Made by a program: the position numbers and the translations under genes
Notes under the pieces: model-generated
Database searches by the model: none
Seen by the model: only the letters and a program-made list of their open reading frames with translations
Told to the model about the DNA's origin: nothing
In this document: positions 7,226-15,071 of the stretch, one piece after another
Position numbering within the stretch: the first letter of the stretch is position 1
Layout of the letters: the number at the start of each line of letters is the position of its first letter
From: Chloroflexota bacterium
GTDB lineage: Bacteria; Chloroflexota; Anaerolineae; Anaerolineales; E44-bin32
Reading direction: 5' to 3'
Length of the DNA stretch: 18,342 bases
NCBI GenBank assembly: GCA_026390045.1
Contig: JAPLGR010000593.1
Span: forward strand, 1 to 18,342

Positions 7226-8830
7226 CTACGGTTTGACCGAGAGTTCCGGCCCCTTCCAATCCTTCAGGGGCCTCATCCACTCGGCCCGCTCCACGAATTC
7301 GTCGTGGGCCAGCGGCACTGGCGGATGGCAGACATGCTTGGGATCGAATTCCTCCTTTACCTTCAAGAGCCACAGGTGGTAGTTGGGACCGTAGGCAGGC
7401 CCGGTCAGATAGAGCGGCTGATGTGCGCCCAGCAACGAAGTATAGAAGCGCTTCCGGATGTTCTCCTTGGACGTTTCCAGATAGAACTGGTCAACCCCAT
7501 TGGTGTTCTCGTCCGGGTCCCAGTAGATGAGGAACTCAGAGTAGCCCTGGTGACCCAGCTCGAAACTCTGGAACCAACCGGGGTCGCCATAATCAGGCAT
7601 CAGCGGCGGCGTGAAACCTTTCTTCAGCTTGGCGTAGTTTTCCCCATGGGGTATGGAGTGTTCGAGCGTCTCGATGACATAGTCCACAGAGACATATCCG
7701 CCGCACATGAGCCACATCCCTGCCGAATCAGCATTCTTGAACCAGGATTCGTCTGTCGGGCGGGTTCGCCGCGCTTCTCCGCCCAGGGGCTTGACGATAT
7801 CCATCAGTACGCGTTCTTCGTATTCAAGCTGCTCCTCCGAAGTGAATCCCACCAGCAGTACGCGCAGAACATGGAAATTGCTGATCGACTCCTCCGTCTC
7901 TTTCGACCATAGTTCCCAGAACTCTTCCTTTGACTTGGCCCGGGCGATCACGCGCCAGAAGATCGGCACTTTGGTGACGCCGGCTCCGATCTCAGCGTTG
8001 GCCATCTCGACCATGACCTGTCGCATGGCTTCCTTGCTCGGCATGGTGAAGTTGATCCACCTCACTCGATTGGTGGGAAGCTGCAGACAGGTGTCGGGCG
8101 AGATACCAGATGGCGTAAGCCTCTCGGGCTGGAACGGCAACAGCTTGATGGCCATCTTGGTGACGATTCCGAGGAATCCTCTGTGCCCGGTGAACCCTCG
8201 CAGCAATCCTCGGAGGTCTGGCCCCGGCCCCTCGCCCCAGAAGGGGTCGTCCTGGAGAGCCAGCGAGCCAAGCCTGACAAGTTCGCCGTCGGGCAAGACG
8301 AGCTCCGTCCCCAAGATCCGCCTGTGAGGCAGACCAATGCGGTAGCTGAGAGGCGACCATCCGTCGCCGATCATGTTGGCGATGGCCGACACTTGCGAGC
8401 CACCCCCACCCACGACAATGTACATCCCCCTCTTCAACGCCTCTTCCTGGAGCTGCGAGTAGATCACTCCGGAGCCGACGACGGCGTAGAGATGCTTGTC
8501 GTCGACCTCAAGATCGTTCATCCTCTTCAGGTCTATCAGCAGAGCATCCGCAACATGTGGATGGGAACGGGCGCCGTAGAAGCCAGTGCTGTACGGAAGG
8601 TAGGCAATCCCAAAGCGGTTGCAGGCCTTGACGAGCCTCTGAACCTCCTCCGTCGTCCTTGGCATCGCCACACAGCCCGGCACCCGAGTCATCACCCTCT
8701 CATACCCCAAGCCACACTCGTAGCCTCCCGGGCCAGCCCGGTAACCCTCACAGATGGCCGGGTCAGCCGAGACGTATTCAGGACCGACGATCGCTTCCAG
8801 TACCCGGTATGCTTCCTTAGATATGGCCAT
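7226..8830 (-). CDS. FAD-binding oxidase (GlcD / 4-cresol dehydrogenase-type), second copy
   Basis: A 534-residue flavoprotein of the VAO/PCMH superfamily. The FAD-binding half shows PYSTGFYGARSHP (79-91) followed by LLIDLKRMN (97-105), VVGSGVIYSQLQEEAL, and GPGPDLRGLLRG (201-212) leading to GFLGIVTK. The C-terminal half matches the substrate-cap domain, and the family ending 'FDP..i.NPG' appears as FDPKHVCHPP starting near residue 495. It lacks membrane segments. Relatives oxidise 2-hydroxy acids, phenols or alkyl ethers, passing electrons to an Fe-S partner or a cytochrome. It lies 12 bases after the Fe-S protein gene, with AGGGAG upstream of its ATG. It is a diverged paralogue of the protein at 10155-11615 and longer by a C-terminal extension. 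Confidence 0.9.
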   Translation of the reverse strand: MAISKEAYRVLEAIVGPEYVSADPAICEGYRAGPGGYECGLGYERVMTRVPGCVAMPRTTEEVQRLVKACNRFGIAYLPYSTGFYGARSHPHVADALLIDLKRMNDLEVDDKHLYAVVGSGVIYSQLQEEALKRGMYIVVGGGGSQVSAIANMIGDGWSPLSYRIGLPHRRILGTELVLPDGELVRLGSLALQDDPFWGEGPGPDLRGLLRGFTGHRGFLGIVTKMAIKLLPFQPERLTPSGISPDTCLQLPTNRVRWINFTMPSKEAMRQVMVEMANAEIGAGVTKVPIFWRVIARAKSKEEFWELWSKETEESISNFHVLRVLLVGFTSEEQLEYEERVLMDIVKPLGGEARRTRPTDESWFKNADSAGMWLMCGGYVSVDYVIETLEHSIPHGENYAKLKKGFTPPLMPDYGDPGWFQSFELGHQGYSEFLIYWDPDENTNGVDQFYLETSKENIRKRFYTSLLGAHQPLYLTGPAYGPNYHLWLLKVKEEFDPKHVCHPPVPLAHDEFVERAEWMRPLKDWKGPELSVKP

Positions 8831-8842
8831 CCCCAGCTCCCT

Positions 8843-10144
8843 TTAGCCCTCGCGGCCAATGGCTGAGAGGACGAGTTCGGAGAAGTCGAAAACCTTCAGG
8901 CTTCCCTGATTCTTGTTGACGGCTTGGGCGAAGTTGTCCTTGCACCAGGGACAGGCTGAGACGAGCGCTTCAGCCCCCACTTCCCCGACCTCCGTCAACC
9001 TCTCCTCCGCCGCCCACGCGGCAAAATCGGGGAATGCTTCTCTCGTTCCTCGACCGGCTCCGCAACAGAAGGCGTTCTCCCTCATCCGCGGCATTTCCAC
9101 GAGCTCCACTCCCGGGATCGAGCTCAGAACATCTCTTGGCGGCTGATAGACCCCGTGTGTGCCCCGTCTGCGCTCCAACGGAGGATCCACCACTCCCCAT
9201 TGCCCGCGTGTTCCTGCCCACGGTACCCAGGGCTCACTGAGCCGACTCAAGCTACACGGATCGTGGTACGCCAGCCGCAAGTCAATCCGATTGGCGAACT
9301 TCAGAGCGCCCTTCTTGATCCATTCGTCCACATACTCGACGAGATGCACAACCCCGAAGCCAAGATCAGCGGTTGAGATACCCAGGATCTTGGGGTAATC
9401 AACCTTCCACATCCGGTAGCCCTCAGCGCAACTGACCAGAAGGGTCTTGGCGCCGGTTTGCCGGATCGCGTCCACATTGCGCTGGGCCAATTCCCGCGCT
9501 TCGTCAATCATCCCCACGGAGTAGAGCATGTTGCCGCAGCACCACTCATCAGGGAGCAGCATGAATGGAGTGCCCGACGCAGCGAGGATCTTCGCCGTCG
9601 CGCGGGCGATCTCAGGATGAGTGTAGGAGGCGGAGCAGCCGACAAAGTAGAGCACATCGGCCTTTGGAGAAGGCTTGATTCCGTCGGTGATCCAGCCCTT
9701 TCTGTTCTTGTGGGCGGCGCCCAGGGAATTGTGCTTCTCGATGATGCTGCGCGCGGCCTTTCGGTGTTCCGGCATCGGGCCTTTGCCATCTCTGACTGCC
9801 TTGACTCTGAGAGCCTCGAGGGTCAGCTCTATTTCCAGGTCGAGGTTGCGCTTGCAGCCCACGTCGCAAGCGCCGCAAAGCGTGCAGGCATAGAGTATCT
9901 TCAGGAGCTCGTCTGAGTATTCCAGCCTGCCCTCAACCAGCGCCAGCCCGATCCTCATCTTCCCATACGCGCCGTAAGAATCGAACAGATATCTTGTGGC
10001 GCTGGGGCATCTTGTGCTGTACTTGACACCCGGCATATACACATGGTCCACCCAAGTACAGCCTTTGCACTTGACACAGCGGCTCATGTCAAAGACGAAG
10101 TTCTCTACTCTCGTTACGTCAAGACTCACTTCCTTCTTGGGCAT
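8843..10144 (-). CDS. Fe-S oxidoreductase with two CCG domains (GlcF/LutA/HdrD-like)
   Basis: A 433-residue electron-transfer protein. Two 4Fe-4S sites are seen: Cys23, Cys26, Cys29 with Cys46, and Cys87, Cys90, Cys93 with Cys97. The first has a long spacer before its last ligand (RCPSA). Two CCG domains follow: Cys170, Cys202-Cys203 (EWCCG) and Cys239, then Cys297, Cys360-Cys361 (FCCGAG), Cys398 and Cys401. Such proteins link FAD dehydrogenases to quinones, heterodisulfide-like disulfides or other acceptors. No membrane helix is visible. The gene sits between two FAD-oxidase genes with gaps of 10 and 12 bases, so all three products are probably one complex. The nearest well-known analogue is glycolate oxidase GlcDEF, though the electron acceptor cannot be read from the sequence. 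Confidence 0.92.
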   Translation of the reverse strand: MPKKEVSLDVTRVENFVFDMSRCVKCKGCTWVDHVYMPGVKYSTRCPSATRYLFDSYGAYGKMRIGLALVEGRLEYSDELLKILYACTLCGACDVGCKRNLDLEIELTLEALRVKAVRDGKGPMPEHRKAARSIIEKHNSLGAAHKNRKGWITDGIKPSPKADVLYFVGCSASYTHPEIARATAKILAASGTPFMLLPDEWCCGNMLYSVGMIDEARELAQRNVDAIRQTGAKTLLVSCAEGYRMWKVDYPKILGISTADLGFGVVHLVEYVDEWIKKGALKFANRIDLRLAYHDPCSLSRLSEPWVPWAGTRGQWGVVDPPLERRRGTHGVYQPPRDVLSSIPGVELVEMPRMRENAFCCGAGRGTREAFPDFAAWAAEERLTEVGEVGAEALVSACPWCKDNFAQAVNKNQGSLKVFDFSELVLSAIGREG

Positions 10145-10154
10145 CTTGTCCCCT

Positions 10155-11615
10155 CTAGAAGCATAGATTCCCGGGATTCATGATGTTGTTGGGATCGAAC
10201 GTCTTCTTCACCCGCCTGAGCGCCATCGTGTAGTCGGCTGTCCTCTCATACACCAACCGGGTCAACTCCTCCCCATAGGGCCTGGTGAAGAGTGCCCCTT
10301 CGCGGAGCAAGACCTTGGCCGCTTCACCGTGCAGGCCCTTCACCCTTTCCACTTCGGAGGGGCTGGACGGGTCATAGAAGAAGTCGAATTCCAGCTGACA
10401 GGCCCGGTTGTGCTCGATGGGCTGCAGATAAGCCCCGATGTCGCTGATTGGGTAGCCGTGTCGGGCAGCCGTTTCTTCGACCTTGCCGATAAACTCCGTT
10501 GCCCGGGCGGGCTTGGTGATGAAGAACAGACTCTGGCATCCCCCTTTGTAGCGTTGCTTCCAGTAGGTAGCTTGCTCGGGCCAAGGGTTGCGAAGCATGG
10601 GCAGCAGCTTCCTGCCCAAGTTGGGGACTCCAGCGAGATTCTCGGCAAGGTGCATCTCCGGGAATCCGTTCCTCAGGATCTCACCCAGCGCTCGTTCCTC
10701 GTATTGAATCTTTTCTTCTGGGCGTCTCTGCATTCCGCTGATCACCAGAACCAAAGTCCAGGCCGGCAGGGATGCACGAAGCTTCTCGAATCCCTTGGGC
10801 CAATCGTCTGCGAGGATGGCGGCCAAGTTGATGTTGTTCAGCAGGAGGCATTCCTGGCCTATTCGGATCCTCAGAATCCTGTACACGAACTCGACCGCGT
10901 AGTTGAGGTCACGAACAGGAGCGAAGAGCATCTTGTCGATCTTGGGCAGGTACTCGATCTTGAGGTTTGCCCAGGTGACCACCCCCATGGTGCCCTGAGC
11001 GCCCTGGAGAAGGCGGTAGAAATCCAAACCCGGTCCGGAAGGGTTCCCGCCCTTCGATGGGGAATCAGGGTAGCCCGTTACGCTGGCCGAGCCCGTCCTG
11101 AAGACCTCCCCGGTGGGCCAAACCACCTCCATGCTTTGCAGGGGTTCGCCGTAGTCATACACCGTATTGGTCGGCACTTCTCTCTCGAGGGTGTCGGTGA
11201 CCACGGAACGCGAAGGGTGGGGCAAGAGCGGCATCATGACCCTGAGGCCCTTCTTCCCCAGTTCGCTGGTGAGCTGCTTCCAGGTTACCCCGGCTTCCAG
11301 CCTCACCCTTCGGTTCAGCTCGTCAATCTCGAGCACGCGGTTCATTCTGGATAGGTCCAGAACAACGCCTCCCTGCTTCGGAATGGTGGCGCCGTAGAAG
11401 TGAACAGCAGAACTGACGGGCACGACCGGCAGGGAATGCTCATTGGCAAATTGAATGACTTGGTGAACCTCGTCCGTGTTCTTGGGCTTCACCACATAGT
11501 TCGGCGCTCCGGGGGGCGCCAGGCTGAAGTCCGTCGAGTATGCCTTCAGGACCTCGGGGTCATCGGAGTAGCTCTCTGACCCGACCAGTTTCAGGAGTCC
11601 TTCTCGTATACTCAT
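10155..11615 (-). CDS. FAD-binding oxidase (GlcD/VAO-type), first copy
   Basis: A 486-residue flavoprotein of the same superfamily as the gene at 7226-8830. FAD-domain landmarks are PVSSAVHFYGATIPKQGG (66-83) with VVLDLSRMN (84-92), and GPGLDFYRLLQGAQGTMGVV (194-213). The protein ends in the classic FDPNNIMNPGNLCF (473-486). The shared FYGA in the FAD loop of both paralogues sets them apart from the usual 'GGGT.l.G' loop of GlcD. The ATG has GGGAGGAAG about nine bases upstream. A 230-base gap separates it from the preceding hydratase gene, the longest inside the - strand block, so a separate promoter or an mRNA processing site there is possible. The substrate is unknown. Confidence 0.9.
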   Translation of the reverse strand: MSIREGLLKLVGSESYSDDPEVLKAYSTDFSLAPPGAPNYVVKPKNTDEVHQVIQFANEHSLPVVPVSSAVHFYGATIPKQGGVVLDLSRMNRVLEIDELNRRVRLEAGVTWKQLTSELGKKGLRVMMPLLPHPSRSVVTDTLEREVPTNTVYDYGEPLQSMEVVWPTGEVFRTGSASVTGYPDSPSKGGNPSGPGLDFYRLLQGAQGTMGVVTWANLKIEYLPKIDKMLFAPVRDLNYAVEFVYRILRIRIGQECLLLNNINLAAILADDWPKGFEKLRASLPAWTLVLVISGMQRRPEEKIQYEERALGEILRNGFPEMHLAENLAGVPNLGRKLLPMLRNPWPEQATYWKQRYKGGCQSLFFITKPARATEFIGKVEETAARHGYPISDIGAYLQPIEHNRACQLEFDFFYDPSSPSEVERVKGLHGEAAKVLLREGALFTRPYGEELTRLVYERTADYTMALRRVKKTFDPNNIMNPGNLCF

Positions 11616-11661
11616 CCTTGGCTTCCTCCCTCGCGTGTCCTGGTTCGCTCACGCTTCAGTT

Positions 11662-11693
11662 CTTGCCTCTCAGGCAAGCCCCCGAATGCGGGG
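11662..11693 (-). other. Two adjacent small hairpins in the 230-base spacer
   Basis: The spacer holds CTTGCCT/AGGCAAG (11662-11678, three-base loop) directly followed by CCCCG/CGGGG (11680-11693, four-base loop). Both are perfect inverted repeats. They lie about 50 bases before the start of the downstream FAD-oxidase gene. No T-run follows on the - strand, so a Rho-independent terminator is unlikely. An mRNA stability or processing structure, or an operator, is possible. The rest of the spacer (11616-11845) shows nothing else recognisable. Confidence 0.45.
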
Positions 11694-11845
11694 AACCGAT
11701 GCTCCAAGAGGTTTGCGTCTTGACGAAGGCTGTGGTCTCCGCGGCTTCCTCGGCTGCATCAAGTGTCGGTGTACTCCTCAGTGAACCGGAGCCAGATGTA
11801 TTGGGTAGTCTCGGTATGGCCTCCCCGCTGATCTCGATGCAGCGC

Positions 11846-12697
11846 TCAGGCCCCCTTCTTGGGGGATCTCTTGTACATCCCCAAGCCAGGCTTGAAGGTC
11901 TTGTCATCAAGGAACTGCTTGAAGCCCTGTTCGCGCTCATCTCCTGCGATGAACCAGAGCTGCTCCTGCTTGGAGATGAGGTAGTCCTCCGACGTGTCCC
12001 AATCGAGGTCCTGGACTCTCTTGAAGGCGTCCTTGGCCCCCTTCACGACCTCCGGGCCCTTCTCCAGAAGAACATCGGCTATCGCGCGGACACGTTCGCG
12101 CAGCTTCTCCCTCGGGACGGCCTCGGTGACCAGCCCCAACTCGGCCGCCTTGCGGCCGTCGAACGACTCGCCGGTCATGATGTAGTAGAGCGCAGCTCGA
12201 GACGGCATCATCTCAGCCATGGCCCGGGGTACGTTGCCGGCCGGGAGGATGCCGAAGTTCACCTCGGACAGGGTGAATTGCGCGTCCTCGGCCGCAATGG
12301 CAATATCGCAGGACGCCATCGGCAGGAATGCCCCACCGATGCACCAACCGTTGACCATGGCAATCGTCGGTTTCTGAAAGTACCTCAGCCGGCGCCACTG
12401 CCATTCCCAGTTCAGTCGGCGCACCTTGATGTTCACGATGCGCGGCTGGTCCTTCATGTCCCGGAAGTATTCCTTGATGTCCATGCCCGCCGAGAAAGCT
12501 GTCCCTTCCCCCGTTAGGACCATCACGCCACAACGATCATCGGCCTCGACTTCGTCGAGGATCTCCAGCATGCGAAGACTGATCGCCGGATTGAGAGCGT
12601 TTCGCTTCTCCGGCCGATTCAGCGTGACCCATGCCACTCCCTTGTCGTACTCGAGCCGGACGATGTTCTTGTCCACCTTCGTAAGGTCAATTGCCAT
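11846..12697 (-). CDS. Enoyl-CoA hydratase/lyase of the p-hydroxycinnamoyl-CoA hydratase/lyase type
   Basis: A 283-residue crotonase-fold enzyme. Compared from memory with the Pseudomonas feruloyl-CoA hydratase/lyase, it aligns with a constant two-residue offset and shares GMDIKEYFRD, KPTIAMVNGWC, ALYYIMTG and the C-terminal EREQGFKQFLDDK...KPGL..YKR, which ordinary crotonases lack. The catalytic Glu143 is kept as Glu145 (LSEVNFG), and Tyr75 of the phenol pocket as Tyr77. Ser123 is replaced by Leu125 and the second phenol-binding residue Tyr239 by Ile241. Known enzymes hydrate 4-hydroxycinnamoyl-CoAs and release an aromatic aldehyde plus acetyl-CoA. Here the acyl group may lack the 4-hydroxyl, or the enzyme may only hydrate. 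AGGGAG precedes the ATG. The neighbouring aldehyde oxidoreductase fits an aldehyde product. Confidence 0.85.
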   Translation of the reverse strand: MAIDLTKVDKNIVRLEYDKGVAWVTLNRPEKRNALNPAISLRMLEILDEVEADDRCGVMVLTGEGTAFSAGMDIKEYFRDMKDQPRIVNIKVRRLNWEWQWRRLRYFQKPTIAMVNGWCIGGAFLPMASCDIAIAAEDAQFTLSEVNFGILPAGNVPRAMAEMMPSRAALYYIMTGESFDGRKAAELGLVTEAVPREKLRERVRAIADVLLEKGPEVVKGAKDAFKRVQDLDWDTSEDYLISKQEQLWFIAGDEREQGFKQFLDDKTFKPGLGMYKRSPKKGA

Positions 12698-12813
12698 GAT
12701 CTCTTTCTCCCTTCAGTGTATTGGCATGGGCAGTGCATGCCTTGCACCGATCTGCCCGTGCGCAAGATTGGGACTCTCGAAACTGCGCCTGTCCCGAGGC
12801 TGGCTCTTGCAGC

Positions 12814-13101
12814 TCATCCTCCGGATACGGGCGGCAGGATCAGCACCTCATCCCCCTCTTTCAGCGGCGTCTCCATGCCCTTAAGGAACTCAATCGTCTG
12901 GCCGTTGACCATGATCCGCAGATAAGGAAGAACGGCGCCACTGTCAGGATCGAACAGGCGAGCAGAGAGCTTGTCCCCCCAGCGTTCTCTCACGTGATCC
13001 AGGCAATCCTCTACCGTCGATCCCTGGGAGAGGTCGATCTCCGTCAGCTTCTGACCGATAACCTCTTTGAGCCCCAAGATCGCGTGAAGCATGATCTTCA
13101 T
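12814..13101 (-). CDS. MoaD/ThiS-family beta-grasp protein
   Basis: A 95-residue protein with the beta-grasp pattern of MoaD/ThiS sulfur carriers, including TVEDCLDHVRERWGDKL, VLPYLRIMVNG, and LKEGDEVLILPPVSGG at the end. The terminal Gly-Gly is the site that is adenylated and thiocarboxylated during molybdopterin synthesis. It starts 11 bases after the aldehyde oxidoreductase stop with only a weak ribosome site (AGG overlapping that stop), which suggests coupled translation. MoaD-like genes are often found beside aldehyde:ferredoxin oxidoreductases, so a dedicated role in making the tungstopterin for that enzyme is likely. It is slightly longer than E. coli MoaD (about 81 residues). Confidence 0.9.
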   Translation of the reverse strand: MKIMLHAILGLKEVIGQKLTEIDLSQGSTVEDCLDHVRERWGDKLSARLFDPDSGAVLPYLRIMVNGQTIEFLKGMETPLKEGDEVLILPPVSGG

Positions 13102-13112
13102 CGTGTGGCAAC

Positions 13113-14987
13113 CTACAACTTCAGCGCGTCCGCAACATACACCAGTCCGAGTTCAACCAGTTTCGCCCGGGTGGGCGTTCCTGTCTTCACATCCCATCCC
13201 CGCAGTGAGTAGTACTCATCCAGCATCTGATCCAGGTCTTGTCTGCTGATCACGTGTCCCTTGGACGCGCCAGCCTTCAGCGGTTCCGTCATCAGTCTCT
13301 CGGGGAGTGTGTCGTCCGCACGAGTGAAACCTTCCCGGACGTTGAAGGCCTTGGCGAGGTTGTTGACCCGTTCGCCCACTTTCAGGACCTCTTCGGGGGT
13401 GAACGACAGGCCCGTCACCGCCTCCATCAGTGTCGCCGTGTTCTGACAGGCCGTGGCGGGGACGGCCATGTCGAGGAGGAAGCCGCACATCGTGGCGCAA
13501 TCGAGGGTGACTGTCCGGACGTCCTGGTTCCATATCGTGAGCTTACCCTTGCCTTCTGTGGCGAAGCGATCTACTTGCCAGGGGACGGGAATGCCGAAGA
13601 CCTCCTGGAAAGCATAGCTCCTGCAGTGATCGGCGCCCGTGTAGGAGGTGGCATATCCGAGGCCGTGGGCTTTGAGGGCTCGCACGTCGTAGCCGGGAAG
13701 CTCGAGCCCCTTGACCTGCATGGCGTACTTCTCCGCGCCCCTCCCTATTCTCTTGGCTGCGGCCAGGCTGCCGTCGGCGAGGAGGTCACCCAAGCCATTG
13801 CGGAAAGCGATCTTGCGCAGGACCTTCATCATGGCTTCGTCATTGCCGAAACGCAAGTCGATGCCGTCCGTCTCCTCGAGCGTAAGGATGCCCTTCTCGA
13901 AGAGCTCCATGGCGAACGCAATAGTCACGCCCGAGGAGATGGTGTCGAGACCCAGTTCGTCGGCAAGCCGGTCGGCAGCGATGATGGGATCGACCTCGCC
14001 GATGCCGACGCCGCTCCCAAAGGAGTACACCGTTTCGAAGTCGGGGCCCTCGGTGAGGATGCCGGCGTACGCGCCCGTCTTTGCGACCTTCAACTGACTG
14101 CAGCCCACAGGGCAGTCGTGGCAGTGTTCTCTGCCAATCTTCCGGGTGGCCTGCGCGTCTCTGCCGATCCCTTCGACAGGCACGAACTCTCCCGTTGCGG
14201 ACCAGTTCTTCGCCGGGAGGACACCCATGGCACCGGTGAGATCTGCAACCATGGGCGTGCCGTGACGAGAGAACTCCGGATAGAGAACGGGGCTTTCCTT
14301 GAAAGCCTTGAGCATCGCCGAGCGGCCCGCCTTGTACTTCTCGTCCGAGGCGATCGCGATGGTTCCGGTTCCTCGAATCGCAATGGCCTTCAAGTTCTTC
14401 GATCCCATCACAGCCCCGAGGCCCTTGCGCCCGACAGCCCTGCGCTCATTGATCATGCACGCCATCTTGCTCAGGTGCTCTCCGGCAGGACCGATGCAGC
14501 AGACGCGCACGTTCTGATCATGCAGCTCGTTCTTGATCAACTGCTGGCAATCGAAGGTGAGCGTCCCCCAGCTCTGGGCCGCATCATGGAAACTCACCTT
14601 CCTGCCCATGACAGCGACAAAGGTTGGCTTGGCCGCCCTTCCCTCGATGATGATTGCGTCCCACCCGGCGAACTTCATCTCGGTGGGGAACTCGCCTCCG
14701 GACAACGCCATGCCCACGGCGCCAGTAAGAGGGGACTTCCCTGTCACAGCCATCCTGCTCGAACAAGGGACGCCGGCCCCCGTGAAGGGCCCCGGAGCGA
14801 AGACGAGGATGTTGTCGGGTCCAAGGGGGTCAATGCCCGGCTTCACCTCATCGAAGAGATGCTTGATGCCAAAGCCTGCTCCGCCGATGAAGTCCCGCGC
14901 CATTTCCTCCGGCAACGGTTCTTCCTCAAATGTCTTGTTGCTGAGATTGATACGCAGGGTCCTGCCTGCGTACCCTCCTGAATACAT
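13113..14987 (-). CDS. aor: Aldehyde:ferredoxin oxidoreductase (tungsten type)
   Basis: A 624-residue member of the AOR family, which oxidises aldehydes to acids and reduces ferredoxin, or runs in reverse. The N-terminal domain has YAGRTLRINLS and the pterin-binding stretch GRKGLGAVMGSKNLKAIA (187-204). The 4Fe-4S ligands are Cys289, Cys292 and Cys296 (CHDCPVGC) with Cys501 (TMCGF) as the likely fourth. Other family patterns are EGPDFETVYSFGS (313-325), LGLDTISSG (346-353) and LPGYDVRALKAHG. GGGAGG at 14993-14998 lies five bases before the ATG. The MoaD-like gene follows at once. The substrate is unpredictable from sequence, but an aldehyde released by the adjacent hydratase/lyase is a natural candidate. 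Confidence 0.95.
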   Translation of the reverse strand: MYSGGYAGRTLRINLSNKTFEEEPLPEEMARDFIGGAGFGIKHLFDEVKPGIDPLGPDNILVFAPGPFTGAGVPCSSRMAVTGKSPLTGAVGMALSGGEFPTEMKFAGWDAIIIEGRAAKPTFVAVMGRKVSFHDAAQSWGTLTFDCQQLIKNELHDQNVRVCCIGPAGEHLSKMACMINERRAVGRKGLGAVMGSKNLKAIAIRGTGTIAIASDEKYKAGRSAMLKAFKESPVLYPEFSRHGTPMVADLTGAMGVLPAKNWSATGEFVPVEGIGRDAQATRKIGREHCHDCPVGCSQLKVAKTGAYAGILTEGPDFETVYSFGSGVGIGEVDPIIAADRLADELGLDTISSGVTIAFAMELFEKGILTLEETDGIDLRFGNDEAMMKVLRKIAFRNGLGDLLADGSLAAAKRIGRGAEKYAMQVKGLELPGYDVRALKAHGLGYATSYTGADHCRSYAFQEVFGIPVPWQVDRFATEGKGKLTIWNQDVRTVTLDCATMCGFLLDMAVPATACQNTATLMEAVTGLSFTPEEVLKVGERVNNLAKAFNVREGFTRADDTLPERLMTEPLKAGASKGHVISRQDLDQMLDEYYSLRGWDVKTGTPTRAKLVELGLVYVADALKL

Positions 14988-15071
14988 CTTCGCCTCCCAA
15001 GGTCGGGCTACCAGCCTAGTTCAGTGCACCTCTTCACTCCGCCCGTGCTTCCTTTCTGGATCCCGATCCCT

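Noticed and set aside
11656..11940. A 94-codon - strand open frame in the spacer before the FAD oxidase
   Set aside because: It overlaps the end of the hydratase gene in another frame, has no good ribosome site, and shows no recognisable pattern.
10329..12517. Long + strand open frames opposite the FAD oxidase and the hydratase
   Set aside because: Both are antisense to genes with clear motifs, and their translations show no family features.
13239..14981. Long open frame of about 580 codons on the + strand
   Set aside because: It lies exactly opposite the aldehyde oxidoreductase, has no family resemblance, and reflects codon bias of the true gene.
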